The position numbers were made by a program, and so were the translations under genes. A DNA stretch of 64,000 nt from Blastomyces gilchristii SLH14081 (taxonomy: Eukaryota > Ascomycota > Eurotiomycetes > Onygenales > Ajellomycetaceae). The stretch is from positions 4,321,359 to 4,385,358 of the forward strand of contig NW_003101681.1 of the NCBI RefSeq assembly GCF_000003855.2, given 5' to 3'. Position 1 is the first letter of the stretch. Every line of letters begins with the position of its first letter. A model generated the notes under the pieces. The model was not told where the DNA came from. It saw only the letters and a list, made by a program, of their open reading frames with translations, and did not search any database. Below are positions 11,483 to 23,604 of this stretch, in pieces.

Positions 11483-14400
11483 ACATCATTCTGACTTATC
11501 AGAATTCACAGCATGAAAGTCATGTCTCAGCTTCTGCAGATGTCTTATCTACTCAGATAATTTTTAAGTGAACTCATTCATCTTGTCAGAATACTCTTAT
11601 CACTGAATCTTGAATCAGAGCTCATGATCTCACTTCTCTGAGTTAATAATCTCTTTAACCTGATATTCTCTTTCACTCTCTAGTGCTTTATAAACAGAGT
11701 GATGAGTCACAGAGTTCTCTTCTGAGAATTCCTTATATTCACAGAGTAAAGAGACATGAAAAACATTATATATCTGCAACTTAGATGACAGTTTCAATCT
11801 ATAGAACTGTAAGCTAACTTTCTTCACAATCTTACAAGGCTCTGTTCACAAGAGATTCAGCTTCTTACTAGATCTTCACATAGTGATGTTTTCTAAACTC
11901 AGTCAGACTCTATCATCTTTCTTAAAACTCTTTATAATATACTTGAAGTCATAGTATCTCTTCTGATACTCTTGAGCCTTTCTCAAGAATTCACAGACTT
12001 TCTCTCAAATCTTCTGAATTCTCTCAGCTCATTCACAGATATTATCACACTCTATAGTGTACTCTCATAGGTTCATCAAGATTATTCACAGATAAGTCTC
12101 AGTGAGCATCTCAAAGAGAGTTTTATCTGTGCTGACATGCTTTGAGTTGTTATACACAAACTTCATAAGTGATAATCAATATATTCAGTTATTCTGATTG
12201 TAATTGATAAAGTACTGCAGATACTGTTTCAATATACTTATCAGACATTCTATCTGATCATCTGTCTGTTGATGAAAAGCCATGCTTAGATCTCATAAGA
12301 TCTTCAGTATAGTTATCAGATCAGATCAGAACTCTTCTGTAAAGATTGATTCTCTATCTGAGATAATATTCACAGGCAATTCATGCAACTGAATCACATC
12401 ATAGATAAAGATATGAGTCAAATTCTTTGATTTCAAGTTCTTACAGATGAATATAAAGTGTGTTATCTTGATAAAGTAATTCACTATTATCAGCACACTG
12501 TCAAAGCAGGCATTATATATGTTCTTGCTTTCAGAGAGGCTCACAAGAGTATTCATTTCTAGCTGTTCTCAAGGTTTCTGTGAAATGAGTAGAGAAGTGA
12601 GTTCTTCATATAATCTGAATCACACTACTCATGAACTCTGATAAACAGTATAAGAATTCACTATCTTCTTCATAAGTTCTCACATCTTCAGTCAGAAGTA
12701 TTTTCTTACAAGTAACTTATAAGTTCTAGTATCTGTAAAATGATCTGCTAGAGAAGAGTTATGATACCTTTTAATAAGTTCTATACATAGAAACTTATTC
12801 ACAGGTATATAAATCCAGCTCTCTCTTCATAAGAGATTATTTAAGTCTCTTTAATTCTTTATTTCTGCAGAGTTGGTCCCTGCTGTGAGCAGTTTTTAAA
12901 TATACTGAGTATATTTATTCTTCAGTTGTAGTTCAGACAATCTGAATAGAAGATCTTACAAAAACTTATACTCTGTTTTCTCTTATATTAGGTTTTTCAC
13001 AGCACTTCTCAAAGCCTGCAAACTCTTCAGATTATAGATACTCTCTTCAAGAATTCTCACAGAGATTCTCAGAGTATTGACTCTCAGTGTTATAAAGAGT
13101 AGTTGTACAGACTTCTTTTCTCTCTCTTCTCTCTTCTCTTATAGAGAATTGAGAGACTCTTCAGTTAATCTCTTCATAATACTCAGTCTGAGCATTCTGC
13201 AAAGCTTTTCTGTCTTCTCTAGTCTCTCTGTATCTGTCACTCTGATCTTCTTAATATAGTCTGACCTGTGAGAGGGTTCATCTGCTGAGTTCTTAGTTTC
13301 CTTGATATGTTCTATCTTGAACCAGAACTTACTCAGTCTCTGAACTCAGTGAATCTGTCACTATGAGAGTTTCTTAATTGAAGTAAACTGTTACAAGCTG
13401 TCATGATCAGTTCTAATAGTAATCACTATCACAAGACTCTCAAAGTAGTGATATCAGTGACAGAAGAATTTCACTATTATAAGAAGCTTCTGATTATAAA
13501 TGTCATAGTTGATCTCTGTGAGTTGCATCTTCTGTGAGAAAAAGATCACTGAAACTCAGTTCTCATTTGACTGTAGTTATGAGACTATTTCTGAAATCAT
13601 AAAGAAGAAGACATCTATCTTTAATCTGATTAAGAGTAAGAAATCAAAGTGAAACAGTATCACTGTATCTGTAAATATCTGTTTTAACCTTGCAAAGACT
13701 CTGTGAGCTTCTGAGATAAGAAAGTTCTCACAGTTCTCTCTTCTCAACAATCTTTTCATTCTTCATTTATAAAATGACTTCTTCTTGTTTTCACTCTTCA
13801 GCATGTCTGTAAGAGTCAAGAAGATTCTCACAAACACAAAGATAAATCATCTATAGAAATTCACAAAGCTCAGAAAGATCTGAATCTCATGAATACTAGT
13901 TGACTTCAGTCATGATAGAATAGTCTCAATCTGTGAAGATTTCATCTGAATATCATCTGCAGTGATTATATATTCTAGGAAATTAATTCAGTGAGCACTG
14001 AAGTTGCACTTCACAAGCTTAATATACAGTTCTGTCTCATCTAAGACCTTCAACACACTTTACACATGCTCAGTGTGTTCTTTCTTCTTCATAAAGTACA
14101 TCATCACATCATTCAGATATATTACCACAAAGACATTCAGATATGCATGAAGTGTTTTATTAATGAAAGACTGAAATATCATAGAGACATTAGTCAGATC
14201 AAAAGACATTACTAGATATTTAAACAATCTCAGTGCAGTTCTAAAGACAGTCTTTCATTCATTCTCAGACTGTATTTGCAGCCATGTATATGCATTGATC
14301 ACATTCAGTTATATAAATATAACAGCTCTCATGAGACAGTTGATCATATTCTCAATCAGAGACAGAGAGTAGCAGCTCTTTGTTATCTTGAAGTTCAGAT

Positions 14401-16348
14401 TATGATAGTCTACACACAATCTGAGACCTTCATTCTTCTTCTTCATAAATATCACAGAGACTCTCACAGAGATCTGTGAAGATTGAATAAAGTCATTCTT
14501 CAGATTCTTCTTCACATAGGTCTGCAAGACCTCTGTCTTATGATGAGAGAGCTTATAAATTAGTTCTCAGAAGAGTTTCTGCTCTTCTATCAAATCTATT
14601 ATCAGATTCTTCTCATAGTGAGAAGAAAGCTCAGCTGCCTTAGCTGAGCTGAACATCTCTGTGAGATCTCAGTATTTCTCTGATATCTGAAGCTTAGTTT
14701 TCATGATCATGAGATTCTCAGACACTTACAAAGTCATTATATAGATGAGCTTATCTTCTCTAATTAACTCTACAGCATCAACTGCTTCTATCTTTATAAG
14801 TAAATCTGTCAACACTGATCAGAAGTATAAACCTGACTCATAGACAGCTATGTGTGAGTTGTGTCTTTGAAGTTATGCAAGTCTTAAATACATGTTATCT
14901 GTAATGTTCATAATAATCATAGTTTTCACAAATCTTCTTCAGGTTTCAGAGAGATCTTGCAATTCAAAGATGATTCTTATAAGTCTCTCAGTTCTCAGGT
15001 CTGAGTTCTCATACTCTGCTTATTACAAGAGCAGGTTCTCAGTCTTCATCTTTCAGTTCATTCACTTCATGAGCTTTAGAGACATCACAGTGACCTGAGA
15101 TTCTGAGTTTATCAATACTTTTCATACTTGTAAGACAGTAGTACTGCAGCACAGTCTCTTCTCACAAGCAAGCATTTTCATTGAGAGAGCAACAGATTCA
15201 GATATCAGCTTCAAGACTCTTAAGAAGGCTGTTACTGACTCTGTTCACAACTCTTCAAATTTCTATTTTGATTTGTTCAGACAGTTTACACAGAGATGTT
15301 CTGATTTAGAATAGATAAAGCAGAGTCTCTTTTCCTTGATCTCTCTGTTATACACTCTGTTCACAGAAGCTTGTGAAGCTCTCTCTCTCTGCTCAGCAGT
15401 CAGACACAAATCTCTCTGTATCTTATTATCTTTTTCTGACAAATCTGTTCTCTGTTGTCCTGACTCTCACAGAGCTGGTTGATAGTTCACTCTCTGCAGG
15501 TCTGTGACTCTCACAGTGATTTATAAGTGATGAATGAGAGTCATCAGTTTCTTCAGAGTCAAGAACTTAGAGCCTTGCTCAATGAGCTTGTTCTGCATGT
15601 CTTTATTCAGTTTCTTTATAAATATCATTATTCAGATCTTGTTTCAGGGCTCTGTTTTCACAGATCTTAATTCACATCACAATTCTATGAAGTGCTGTGA
15701 GTAGTCTTCATCAGATTTCTCACCTCTTTTTCTAATATTGATGATCACAGCTCAGGTGTTCTCTGTTCAGCTCACAGAGTCTTTCAACTTGTTCTCTAGA
15801 TAGGTCTTGAGAACAGATTATCAGAATCTCTCATGATCATTCTCTAGATAGTTCAGCCAGTCCTTGACTTCAGTGTAATAGAGGTCTGTCATCACATAGA
15901 TGACAGCTTCTTCATCTTTCATATCACACAGCTGGGCTTGCAAGTCAATTTCAAATACAAACTTGCAAAAGCTTTTATAGATTGTGATTCAATAGATGGC
16001 CTTAAGTGATTGTAGCTTGAGAAAGTTTCTTTTCAGTTCACAGATATCTCTGAAGATCATGTCTAGAGACTCAGTTCAAGAGTGTTTACAGACAGTAAGC
16101 ATTTCTTGTAGAAAAATAGCTTGATTTCATGAAAGATGCTCAAGAATGTTCTTCACTGAGATTAATTCATTCATGAGTTTGAAGAGTTTCTCTGTCATAG
16201 ATGCAGAGAATGATGTTCTGCAAGTGATTGATAAGTTCTCTGAGACTTCTTTTATAGAGATTATTCATGATTCAGATGACTGCTTCTGAGTGTCTACAGT
16301 AGAGTTTGCAGGGATTGAAGCATGCAAGTTTCTAGTTCTTTCAGTCAT
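11483..16348 (-). pseudogene. A2 gag-pol remnant
   Basis: One reading frame begins at an ATG at 16348 and, ignoring stops, runs through gag, RT (CVDYHNLN near 14430), RNase H (13577-13759), integrase (12326-12556) and the GPF/Y-like integrase end followed by a chromodomain (from 11827). Gag and pol share a frame, so this looks like a gag-pol fusion. TGA, TAA and TAG stops break it throughout. The Trp codons expected in such domains are mostly TGA. The open pieces align to A3 at identical offsets. Confidence 0.85.
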
Positions 16349-16380
16349 AACAGACAGTTGCTGACTGACTGAGCTTGAAA

Positions 16381-16637
16381 TGTAAGAATAAGTGCTCACA
16401 GGTGATTATTCAGATGTTTGCAGCTTGACATGATATGTACTGTTAACTACTAGAAGTGTTCACAGTAGGAAGATAAATGTAGAGATTAAATGTATCATAG
16501 CATTCAAGCTGAGTTGTGAATAGTATTCATGAATTCCAGTCTATATAGTTGTGTGTAGCCAAGGGCCGCTAGCCCTATTGATTACACGAGAGATAGGAAT
16601 AGAGGTAAAGAATTCGTGAGAAGCGGGATTTCTTACA
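16381..16637 (-). repeat. 5' LTR of chromovirus A2
   Basis: 257 bp. Its right half keeps a GC-rich segment (CCAAGGGCCGCTAGCCC near 16559-16575) that is mutated to TCAAGAGCTACTAGCTC in the A1 LTR at 5529, so the original sequence can be read directly. Confidence 0.92.
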
Positions 16638-16642
16638 TCTTC

Positions 16643-19600
16643 TTAACATAGTCTGATCTGTAAGAGAGTTCATTTACTAAGTTCTTAGTTCTCTTAATAT
16701 GTTCTATCTTGAATCAGAACTCACTTAGTCTCTGAGCTCAGTAAATCTACTATTATAAGAGTTTCTTGATTGAAGTAAACTATTATAAGCTGTTATGATC
16801 AGTTCTAACAGTAATCACTATTATAAGACTCTCAAAGTAGTAATATCAGTAATAGAAGAATTTCACTATTATGAGAAGCTTCTGATTATAAATGTTATAG
16901 TTGATCTTCACAAGTTACATCTTCTATAAGAAAAAGATCACTAAAACCCAGTTCTTATTTAACTGTAGTTATGAGACTATTTCTGAAATTATAAAGAAGA
17001 AGACATCTGTCTTCAATCTGATTAAGAGTAAGAGATCAAAGTGAAACAGTATCACTGTATTTATAAATATCTGTTTCAATCTTGTAAAGACCTTATAAGC
17101 TTCTAAGATAAGAAAGTTCTCACAGTTCTTTCTTCTTAATAATCTTTTCATTCTCTATTTATAGAATAACTTCTTCTTATTTTCACTCTTCAGCATGTCT
17201 GTAAGAGTTAAGAAGATTCTTATGAATACAAAGATAAATCATCTATAGAAATTCACAAAGCTCAGAAAAATCTGAATCTTATAAATACTAGTTAACTTCA
17301 GCTATAATAGAATAGTCTTAATCTGTGAAGATTTCATCTGAATATTATCTGCAGTGATTACATATTCTAGAAAATTAATCTGATAGATACTGAAGTTACA
17401 CTTTATAAGCTTAATATACAGTTCTGTCTTATCTAAGATCTTTAATATACTTTATACATACTCAGTGTGTTCTTTCTTCTTCATAGAGTATATTATTATA
17501 TCATTCAGATATATCATTATAAAGACATTCAGATATATATAAAGTATTTTATTAATGAAAGACTGAAATACTGTGAGAATATTAGTCAGATTAAAAGATA
17601 TTACTAGATATTTAAATAATCTCAGTGCAGTTCTAAAGACAGTCTTTTATTCATCTTCAGACTGTATTCACAGTTATATATATACACTGATTATATTCAG
17701 TTGTGTGAATATAACAGCTTCTGTAAGACAGTTAATTACATTCTCAATCAGAGATAGAGAATAGCAGTTCTTTATTATCTTGAAGTTCAGATTACAGTAG
17801 TCTATACATAATCTGAGATCTTTATTCTTCTTCTTTATAAATATCACAGAGACTTCTGTGAAGATCTGTGAAGATTAGATAAAGTTATTCTTCAGATTCT
17901 TCTTTATATAGATCTGCAAGACCTCTGTCTTATAATGAAAGAGCTTATAGATTGATTCTCAGAAGAGTTTTTATTCTTTTATTAAATCTATTATTAGATT
18001 CTTCTTACAGTGAGAAAGAAGTTCAGCTATCTTTGCTAAGCTGAATATCTCTGCAAGATCTCAGTATTTCTCTGATATTTAAAGCTCAGTTTTCATAACT
18101 GCAAGATTCTCAGACACTTATAAAGTTATTATATAAATAAGCTTATCTTCTCTAATTAACTCTGCAGTATTAACTGATTCTATCTTTATAAGTGAGTCTG
18201 TCAACACTGATCAGAAGTATAAACCTGACTCATAGACAGCTATATACAGATTGTATCTTTAAAGTTATATAAGTCTTAAGTATATATTATCTGTGATATC
18301 TGTAATAATCACAGTTTCTGCAAATCTTCTTCAGATTTCAGAGAGATCTTACAATTCAAAGATAACTCTTATAAGTCTCTCAGTTCTCAGATCTGAGTTC
18401 TTGCACTCTGCTTATTATAAGAGCAGATTCTCAGTTTTTATCTTTCAGCTTATTCACTCTGTGAGCTTTAAAGATACTACAGTAATCTGAGATTCTGAGT
18501 TTATTAATACTTTCTATACTTATAAGATAGTAGTATCACAGTATGATCTCTTTCTGTGAGTAAGTATTTTTATCAAAGAAGTAACAGATTCAGATATCAA
18601 CTTCAAGACTCTTAAAAAGGCTGTTACTGACTCTGTTCATAACTTTTCAAATTTCTATTTTAATTTGTTCAGACAGTTTGTACAGAGATATTCTAATTTA
18701 GAATAGATAAAACAGAGTCTCTTTTTCTTAATCTCTCTATTATACACTCTATTTATAGAAGCTTATAAAGCTCTTTCTCTCTACTCAGTAGTCAGATACA
18801 AATCTCTCTATATCTTATTATCTTTTTCTGATAAATCTGTTCTCTGTTATTCTGACTCTTATAGAGTCAGTCAGTGATTTACTCTTTATAAGTCTATGAC
18901 TCTCACAGTGATCTGTAAGTAATGAATGAGAGTCATCAATTTCTTCAGAGTTAAGAACTTAGAGTCTTATTCAATGAGCTTATTCTATATATCTTTATTC
19001 AGTCTCTTTATAAATATCATTATTCAGGTCTTGTTTCAGAGCTCTGTTTTCACAGATTTCAATTTATATTATAATTTCATGAAATACTGTAAGTAGTCTT
19101 TATCAGATTTCTTGTCTCTTTTTCTAATATTAATGATCACAGCTCAGATATTCTCTGTCTGACTTATAAAGTCTTTCAACTTATTCTCTAGATAGGTCTT
19201 GAGAACAGATCAGTAGAATCTCTTATAATCATTCTCTAGATAATTCAGTCAGTTCTTGACTTCAGTATAATAGAGATCTGTTATTATATAGATAACAGCT
19301 TCTTCATCTTTCATATCACATAGTCAGGCTTGTGAGTCAATTTCAAATGCAAACTTATAAAAGCTTTTATAGATTATAGTTTAATAAGTAATCTTAAGTA
19401 ATTGTAACTTAAGAAAGTTTCTTTTCAGTTCATAAGTATCTCTGAAGATCATGTCTAGAGACTCAGTTTAAAAGTGTTTACAGATAGTAAGTATTTCTTA
19501 TAGAAAAATAGCTTAGTTTCACAGAAGATACTCAAGAATGTTCTTTACTGAGATTAATTCATTTATGAATTTGAAGAGTTTCTCTGTCACAGATGTAGAG

Positions 19601-19771
19601 AATAATATCTTATAAGTAATTAATAAGTTCTCTAAGACTTCTTTTATAGAGACTATTCATGATTCAGATGACTGCTTCTGAGTGTCTGCAGTAGAGTTCA
19701 CAGAGATTAAAGTATATAAATTTCTAGTTTTTCAGTTATAATAAGTGATTACTGACTGACTGAGCTTGAAA
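16643..19771 (-). pseudogene. Chromovirus A1, 5' part: gag, RT and RNase H remnant
   Basis: Continuation of A1 after the A2 insertion, colinear with A2/A3 gag to RNase H. The open piece at 16969-17151 corresponds to 13577-13759 in A2. The gag start codon is itself mutated: the CAT seen on the + strand in A2 and A3 reads TAT near 19737. Many stops. Relative to A2 it has extra CpA/TpG to TpA changes. Confidence 0.82.
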
Positions 19772-20029
19772 TATAAGAATAAGTGCTTACAGGTGATTAT
19801 TCAGATGTTTGCAGCTTGATATAATATATACTATTAACTACTAGAAGAATTCACAGTAGAAAGATAAAATGTAGAGATTAAATGTATAATAGTATTTAAG
19901 CTGAGTTATGAATAGTATTTGTGAACTCCAGTCTATATAGTTGTGTGTAGCCAAGGGCTGCTAGCCCTATTGATTATGTGAGAGATAGAAATAGAGGTAA
20001 AGAATCCGCAAGAAGCGGGATTTCTTACA
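19772..20029 (-). repeat. 5' LTR of chromovirus A1
   Basis: 258 bp. The first bases read TATAAGAA where other copies have TGTAAGAA (G-to-A), and the end TTCTTACA is kept. It is followed by ATTAA, the copy of the target sequence at 5524-5528. Confidence 0.9.
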
Positions 20030-20060
20030 ATTAAGACTATACTTTTAAAGAGAAGAGTAT

Positions 20061-20593
20061 TATTATACTTTTAATTATATTAAAACTCTGCTACAGTTTT
20101 ACACAGCTTATTACTTTTATATAGATAATTTTATTTTATCTGAACTGATTTTCAATCACTCTATAATATTATTTAAATATATTATAAAAAGATCTGATTA
20201 ATGAATATAAGAATCTTACTTCTATATAAAATTAGTAGATTACTCTTTCTTAATAGTAAGACACTGCTAAGATATCACTTCAGCTATTCTTACTTATAGA
20301 ATAAAAGAAGAGTATTCACTTATTATTTATATAGAATAGCTAAATACTGACTTCTTATCAAAGAAGTCAGTGATTTATTTTTCTTCTACTGAAATATATA
20401 TAAGAGTTACTGCATTTCTTATATAATTATCTTAGTATACTAAGTATTATATCTGTGATATTCTCACAATAACTCTGTAGTCTATAAGCTCACTATTTAA
20501 GCAAGATAGTTAAGCTTACTTATACAGCTTCTTAAACAACTATCTCTATATAATACTGCTAACTAGTCACTGCTTCAGTTTTATCACATTACA
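20061..20593 (+). repeat. 3' LTR of chromovirus C1
   Basis: 533 bp, exactly the length of the C2 5' LTR (47339-47871). The first 46 bases align to C2 without gaps, and all 25 differences are C-to-T or G-to-A. The purine-rich stretch AAAGAGAAGAG upstream is the likely polypurine tract. The LTR ends in TTACA; host or flanking sequence begins at 20594. Confidence 0.88.
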
Positions 20594-20630
20594 GTATAGA
20601 TAGCTTTTCATTATCAGATATTTTATAAAT

Positions 20631-21365
20631 TTAAGAGAATTTAACAGAATAGTGATAAGAATTACAGAATAATGAGATTGTTTCTTCTTTAATATTAAGA
20701 GCTCTTTTTAATGTTAATATCTGAGTTACTAATTGTGAATCTGACACTTCAATAAAAGCTACAGAACTGTGTATTACAGATGTATTTAAAAATAGTGTTG
20801 AAATATTAAGAAGATTGAAAGAAGAGATAACTTCAATAATAAGATTACTCATCTTCTTCTTATATAACTTCTTCAAAAGATTAATTATCTTCTTTCAATT
20901 CTTCTTCTTCTCAATGATGATTTTATTGATCTGAAATTCATATTTGTATAATATAATAACAGCTGTATAATCTACAACTTTCACTTTTTTATAGATCTGT
21001 TTTATAATATACTTCTCAGTCATCTTTTCTGCAGTATATTGAATATGAAAGAAGCTGATAATTGAATCATTTACTGAGACAGTTCAGTATTTAATCTTGA
21101 CAGAATTCTTTATCTCATTGATAATCACCTGTTCATACAATCTGTATGAGATGTCAGACTCAGGTATAGAGATTTGCAGATATTAAGAATTCTCAGACTG
21201 AGTCTCTATATTCTTCTCATTCACCTGCTTCTTCATCTCATCATTGACCAGATTCTCTCCATTATCCGGAACTTCTGGAACAGGTAGTTTGAGGAGACTG
21301 AGGTGCAGGGTAGGAGTCTTTGTACGGGCTTGCGAAGCAGCAGAATAGCGGGTGTTGCAAGGCAT
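20631..21365 (-). pseudogene. Degraded ORF at the island edge, unrecognised
   Basis: An ATG at 21365 opens 60 codons of normal composition (TRYSAASQARTKTPTLHLSL). The same frame continues to 20631 if three stops are passed: TAA at 21183, then two TGA. These fit CAA and TGG hit by C-to-T or G-to-A. The composition grades from GC-balanced at 21365 to AT-rich near 20640, next to the C1 LTR at 20593. I do not recognise the family; the later part is Lys/Ile-rich because of the mutation. It could be a host gene eroded from one side, or the end of an unknown element. Confidence 0.5.
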
Positions 21366-21860
21366 ATTGAAAAAAGGGTTGATTGATATATATGGATTTG
21401 ATGATAAAGGTAAGAAAGACGCGTATTTGGATGATATTTGATTGAAAAAGACATGTATTGGATGATATTGAATGATTCTAGAGAAATGTGGATATTTTGA
21501 TTTTTTGGTGGTGTTTTGCTACTAATTTTCAGGGGGGGCTGGGAAAATTCTGTTTTCGCAAGTAATATGTCCGCCACAATAGTAAATAACGTTATGCCGG
21601 ACAAGGAACAACCACATCAGCTGGGTGACGGGGGCGGAAGCGGTTGGCGGGAGGGCTACGAACAAACCCACGCGAGAAAAATAAAAATAAAAATAAAAAT
21701 AATAAAAATAAAAATAAAAACTGGGGGAAAGAACCACATGGAGATACTCTTGATATCGATTAATTCATACGCTCATGCAAGAAGTATTTAGCTTGTACAT
21801 GAAAAGTCGTTACACTACATTACATTATTCCGCCACAAAAATCCGAACCCAAGCTTCCCT
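21366..21860. other. Intergenic region with an AAAAT microsatellite
   Basis: No gene supported. At about 21677-21720 there is a pentanucleotide (AAAAT)-type repeat. ORFs across here on the minus strand are biased translations without family features. Confidence 0.6.
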
Positions 21861-22789
21861 TTACCAAGCAGTGTGGCCTCCGTCGATGATTATATTACTC
21901 CCAGTCATGAAGGAGCTGGCTTCGCTCAACATGAAAATAGCTGCGCCCGTGAACTCCTCCGGCCGTGCCAGACGGCCCAGCATATTCTCCCGCTCCCAGA
22001 TCTCCTGGAGGCCAGGCACTTCCTCAAAATTCTTCTCCACCATTGGTGTGACAATGTGGCCCGGAGAGAGCGAATTGACACGAATTCCCTCATGACCCCA
22101 CTCCATTGCAAGGCTTCTTGCCAGCTGAATCAATGCGGCTTTCGAGGCATTGTATGCGGGCGAAATCAAACCTCTGTTTGCGATGAGGCCGCTCATGCTT
22201 GCAATTAGGACGATGGAGCCGTGGTTTTTATATGTGATCATTTGTCTGGCCACGGCTTGGGCGGTCATGAAAGCCCCGGTATAGTTTACATCCATTATCC
22301 GTGTGATATCCTCTGCGGTACAATCGATGGCAGGCATGATCTGCTGGACGCCTGCGGCAGCCACTAGACCGTCGATTCCGTCATGTCTTCCTGCGATATC
22401 TACGATCTTGTCATTGAGGAGTATCGTGTCACGTACATCAAGATGATGGTAATGCAACGAGCCAACATGGGATCTGGCGGCTAGCTCTTGAGTTTCGATA
22501 AATTCATGCGCAGGTTCCTCAAGTATATCAAGGCAGTGCACTGGAGGTATGAAACAAGTTAGCATATTATCAACCAGGATTGCGTTTTTGGAGTTCTTGT
22601 TGTGGTGGACAAACCTTCGGCACCAGCCTCTGTCATTGCTTCTGCCATGCATAGCCCTAGCCCTCGACCACCACCTGTGACGACGTATACTTTATTCTTT
22701 AAGCTAAAGTTCGGATACACCTTTTGGTGGTGATGGTGGTTATGGTGGTTATGGGAGTCGTTTCTGTACGAGTTGTGGATAGTGGACAT
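21861..22789 (-). CDS. Short-chain dehydrogenase/reductase (classical SDR), one intron
   Basis: NAD(P)-dependent oxidoreductase; substrate not known. The ATG at 22789 begins exon 1 (22789-22615). A 74-nt intron (22614-22541; GTTTGT donor, GCTAAC branch-like site, CCTCCAG acceptor) joins to exon 2 (22540-21861), giving 284 residues. The N-terminus is His/Asn-rich (about 12-21). The cofactor motif TGGGRGLG is at 38-45, AAAG replaces the usual NNAG, and the catalytic triad fits Ser175, Tyr188 and Lys192 (YNASK). The C-terminus GSNIIIDGGHTAW is typical of sorbose-reductase or sorbitol-utilisation-like fungal SDRs. No signal peptide is obvious. It is divergently oriented to the coiled-coil gene, 815 bp away. 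Composition is normal, with no stops. Confidence 0.92.
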
Positions 22790-23604
22790 TGTGTCGGTTA
22801 GTCAATGAGTGACCTATGCGATAAAATGCATATATTGAAATTTTTCTGCTGGCAGCCGGAACCCAACAGGTCGGACGGTAGTAAATATATAAGATTCTAC
22901 TCTGGCTCTGCTATCCTATTCAGATGACCTATGACATACGTGAGACTAGAAACCAAGTATCCGTGGCAATGGGTCAGTTGGCATCACAGGCGATCTCAAC
23001 CTTTGGTGTACGCTAATAATTATATCGGCGCAAGCTACACGGAGGTACCTAGAGCATATCATCAATTTGAAATCCCTAGAGAGTCCATTCCTATCCGTTT
23101 ATTCGCTCAAAACACTGATAATTGGTATGCCTCAGTGACTTTAAAGCCAAGTTTTCCCCAACGTCAACATTAGGGAGAACCTAGATATGGGCTCGAATAG
23201 AGCTGACGTTTCCCCGCAGTTCATCTCCAGCCGGTTCGCGATGTCATAACCCCAGGTTCGCTGATTCTTTTGAGGGCAAAATCTATTGTCCACGCAAACA
23301 TCGCTCAGCCGCCAATCTTCCAGACTAAAGGGCGGCGACGATTAATGACGTCACAGAGTGCTCCTTCGGACTATCATCGGACCGATGTCCGTCGAGATGC
23401 TCCGATTCAAGCTAAGCCGGAAGCAGAACAAGTAAACAATGCGAACGCCGTTCATCTTTCATGATCTTGATAGCAACATTCCGTTTGTCTGCATTTCAGT
23501 TTAATGCTGAGATTTGGGGGATTAACTATGATATAGGACACCATTGCCAATTGCCTCCCAATACCTGCGACTAGACATCCCGAAACTGAAGCATTTGCGA
23601 CAAA
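22790..23604. promoter_or_regulatory. Divergent intergenic region between the SDR and coiled-coil genes
   Basis: 815 bp holding the upstream regions of two divergent genes. Short ORFs occur but none resembles a protein family. I see no clear promoter motif. Confidence 0.5.

Larger units (their letters stand above)
9393..16637 (-). mobile_element. Chromovirus A2, full-length Ty3/Gypsy LTR retrotransposon
   Basis: A complete 7245-bp element with LTRs at 9393-9649 and 16381-16637, inserted into A1 with the 5-bp TSD TCTTC. On the minus strand the 5' LTR is at the right, and the polypurine tract (reverse of TACCCCTCCCTCTC at 9650) lies beside the left LTR. Its length equals that of A3 exactly, and domain starts fall at identical offsets, so the copies differ mainly by substitution. 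Confidence 0.93.

Noticed and set aside
21233..21604. 123-codon minus ORF
   Set aside because: Overlaps the better-supported ORF start at 21365 in another frame and has no family features.
22931..23173. 80-codon ORF between the SDR and coiled-coil genes
   Set aside because: No similarity or features; sits in a divergent promoter region.
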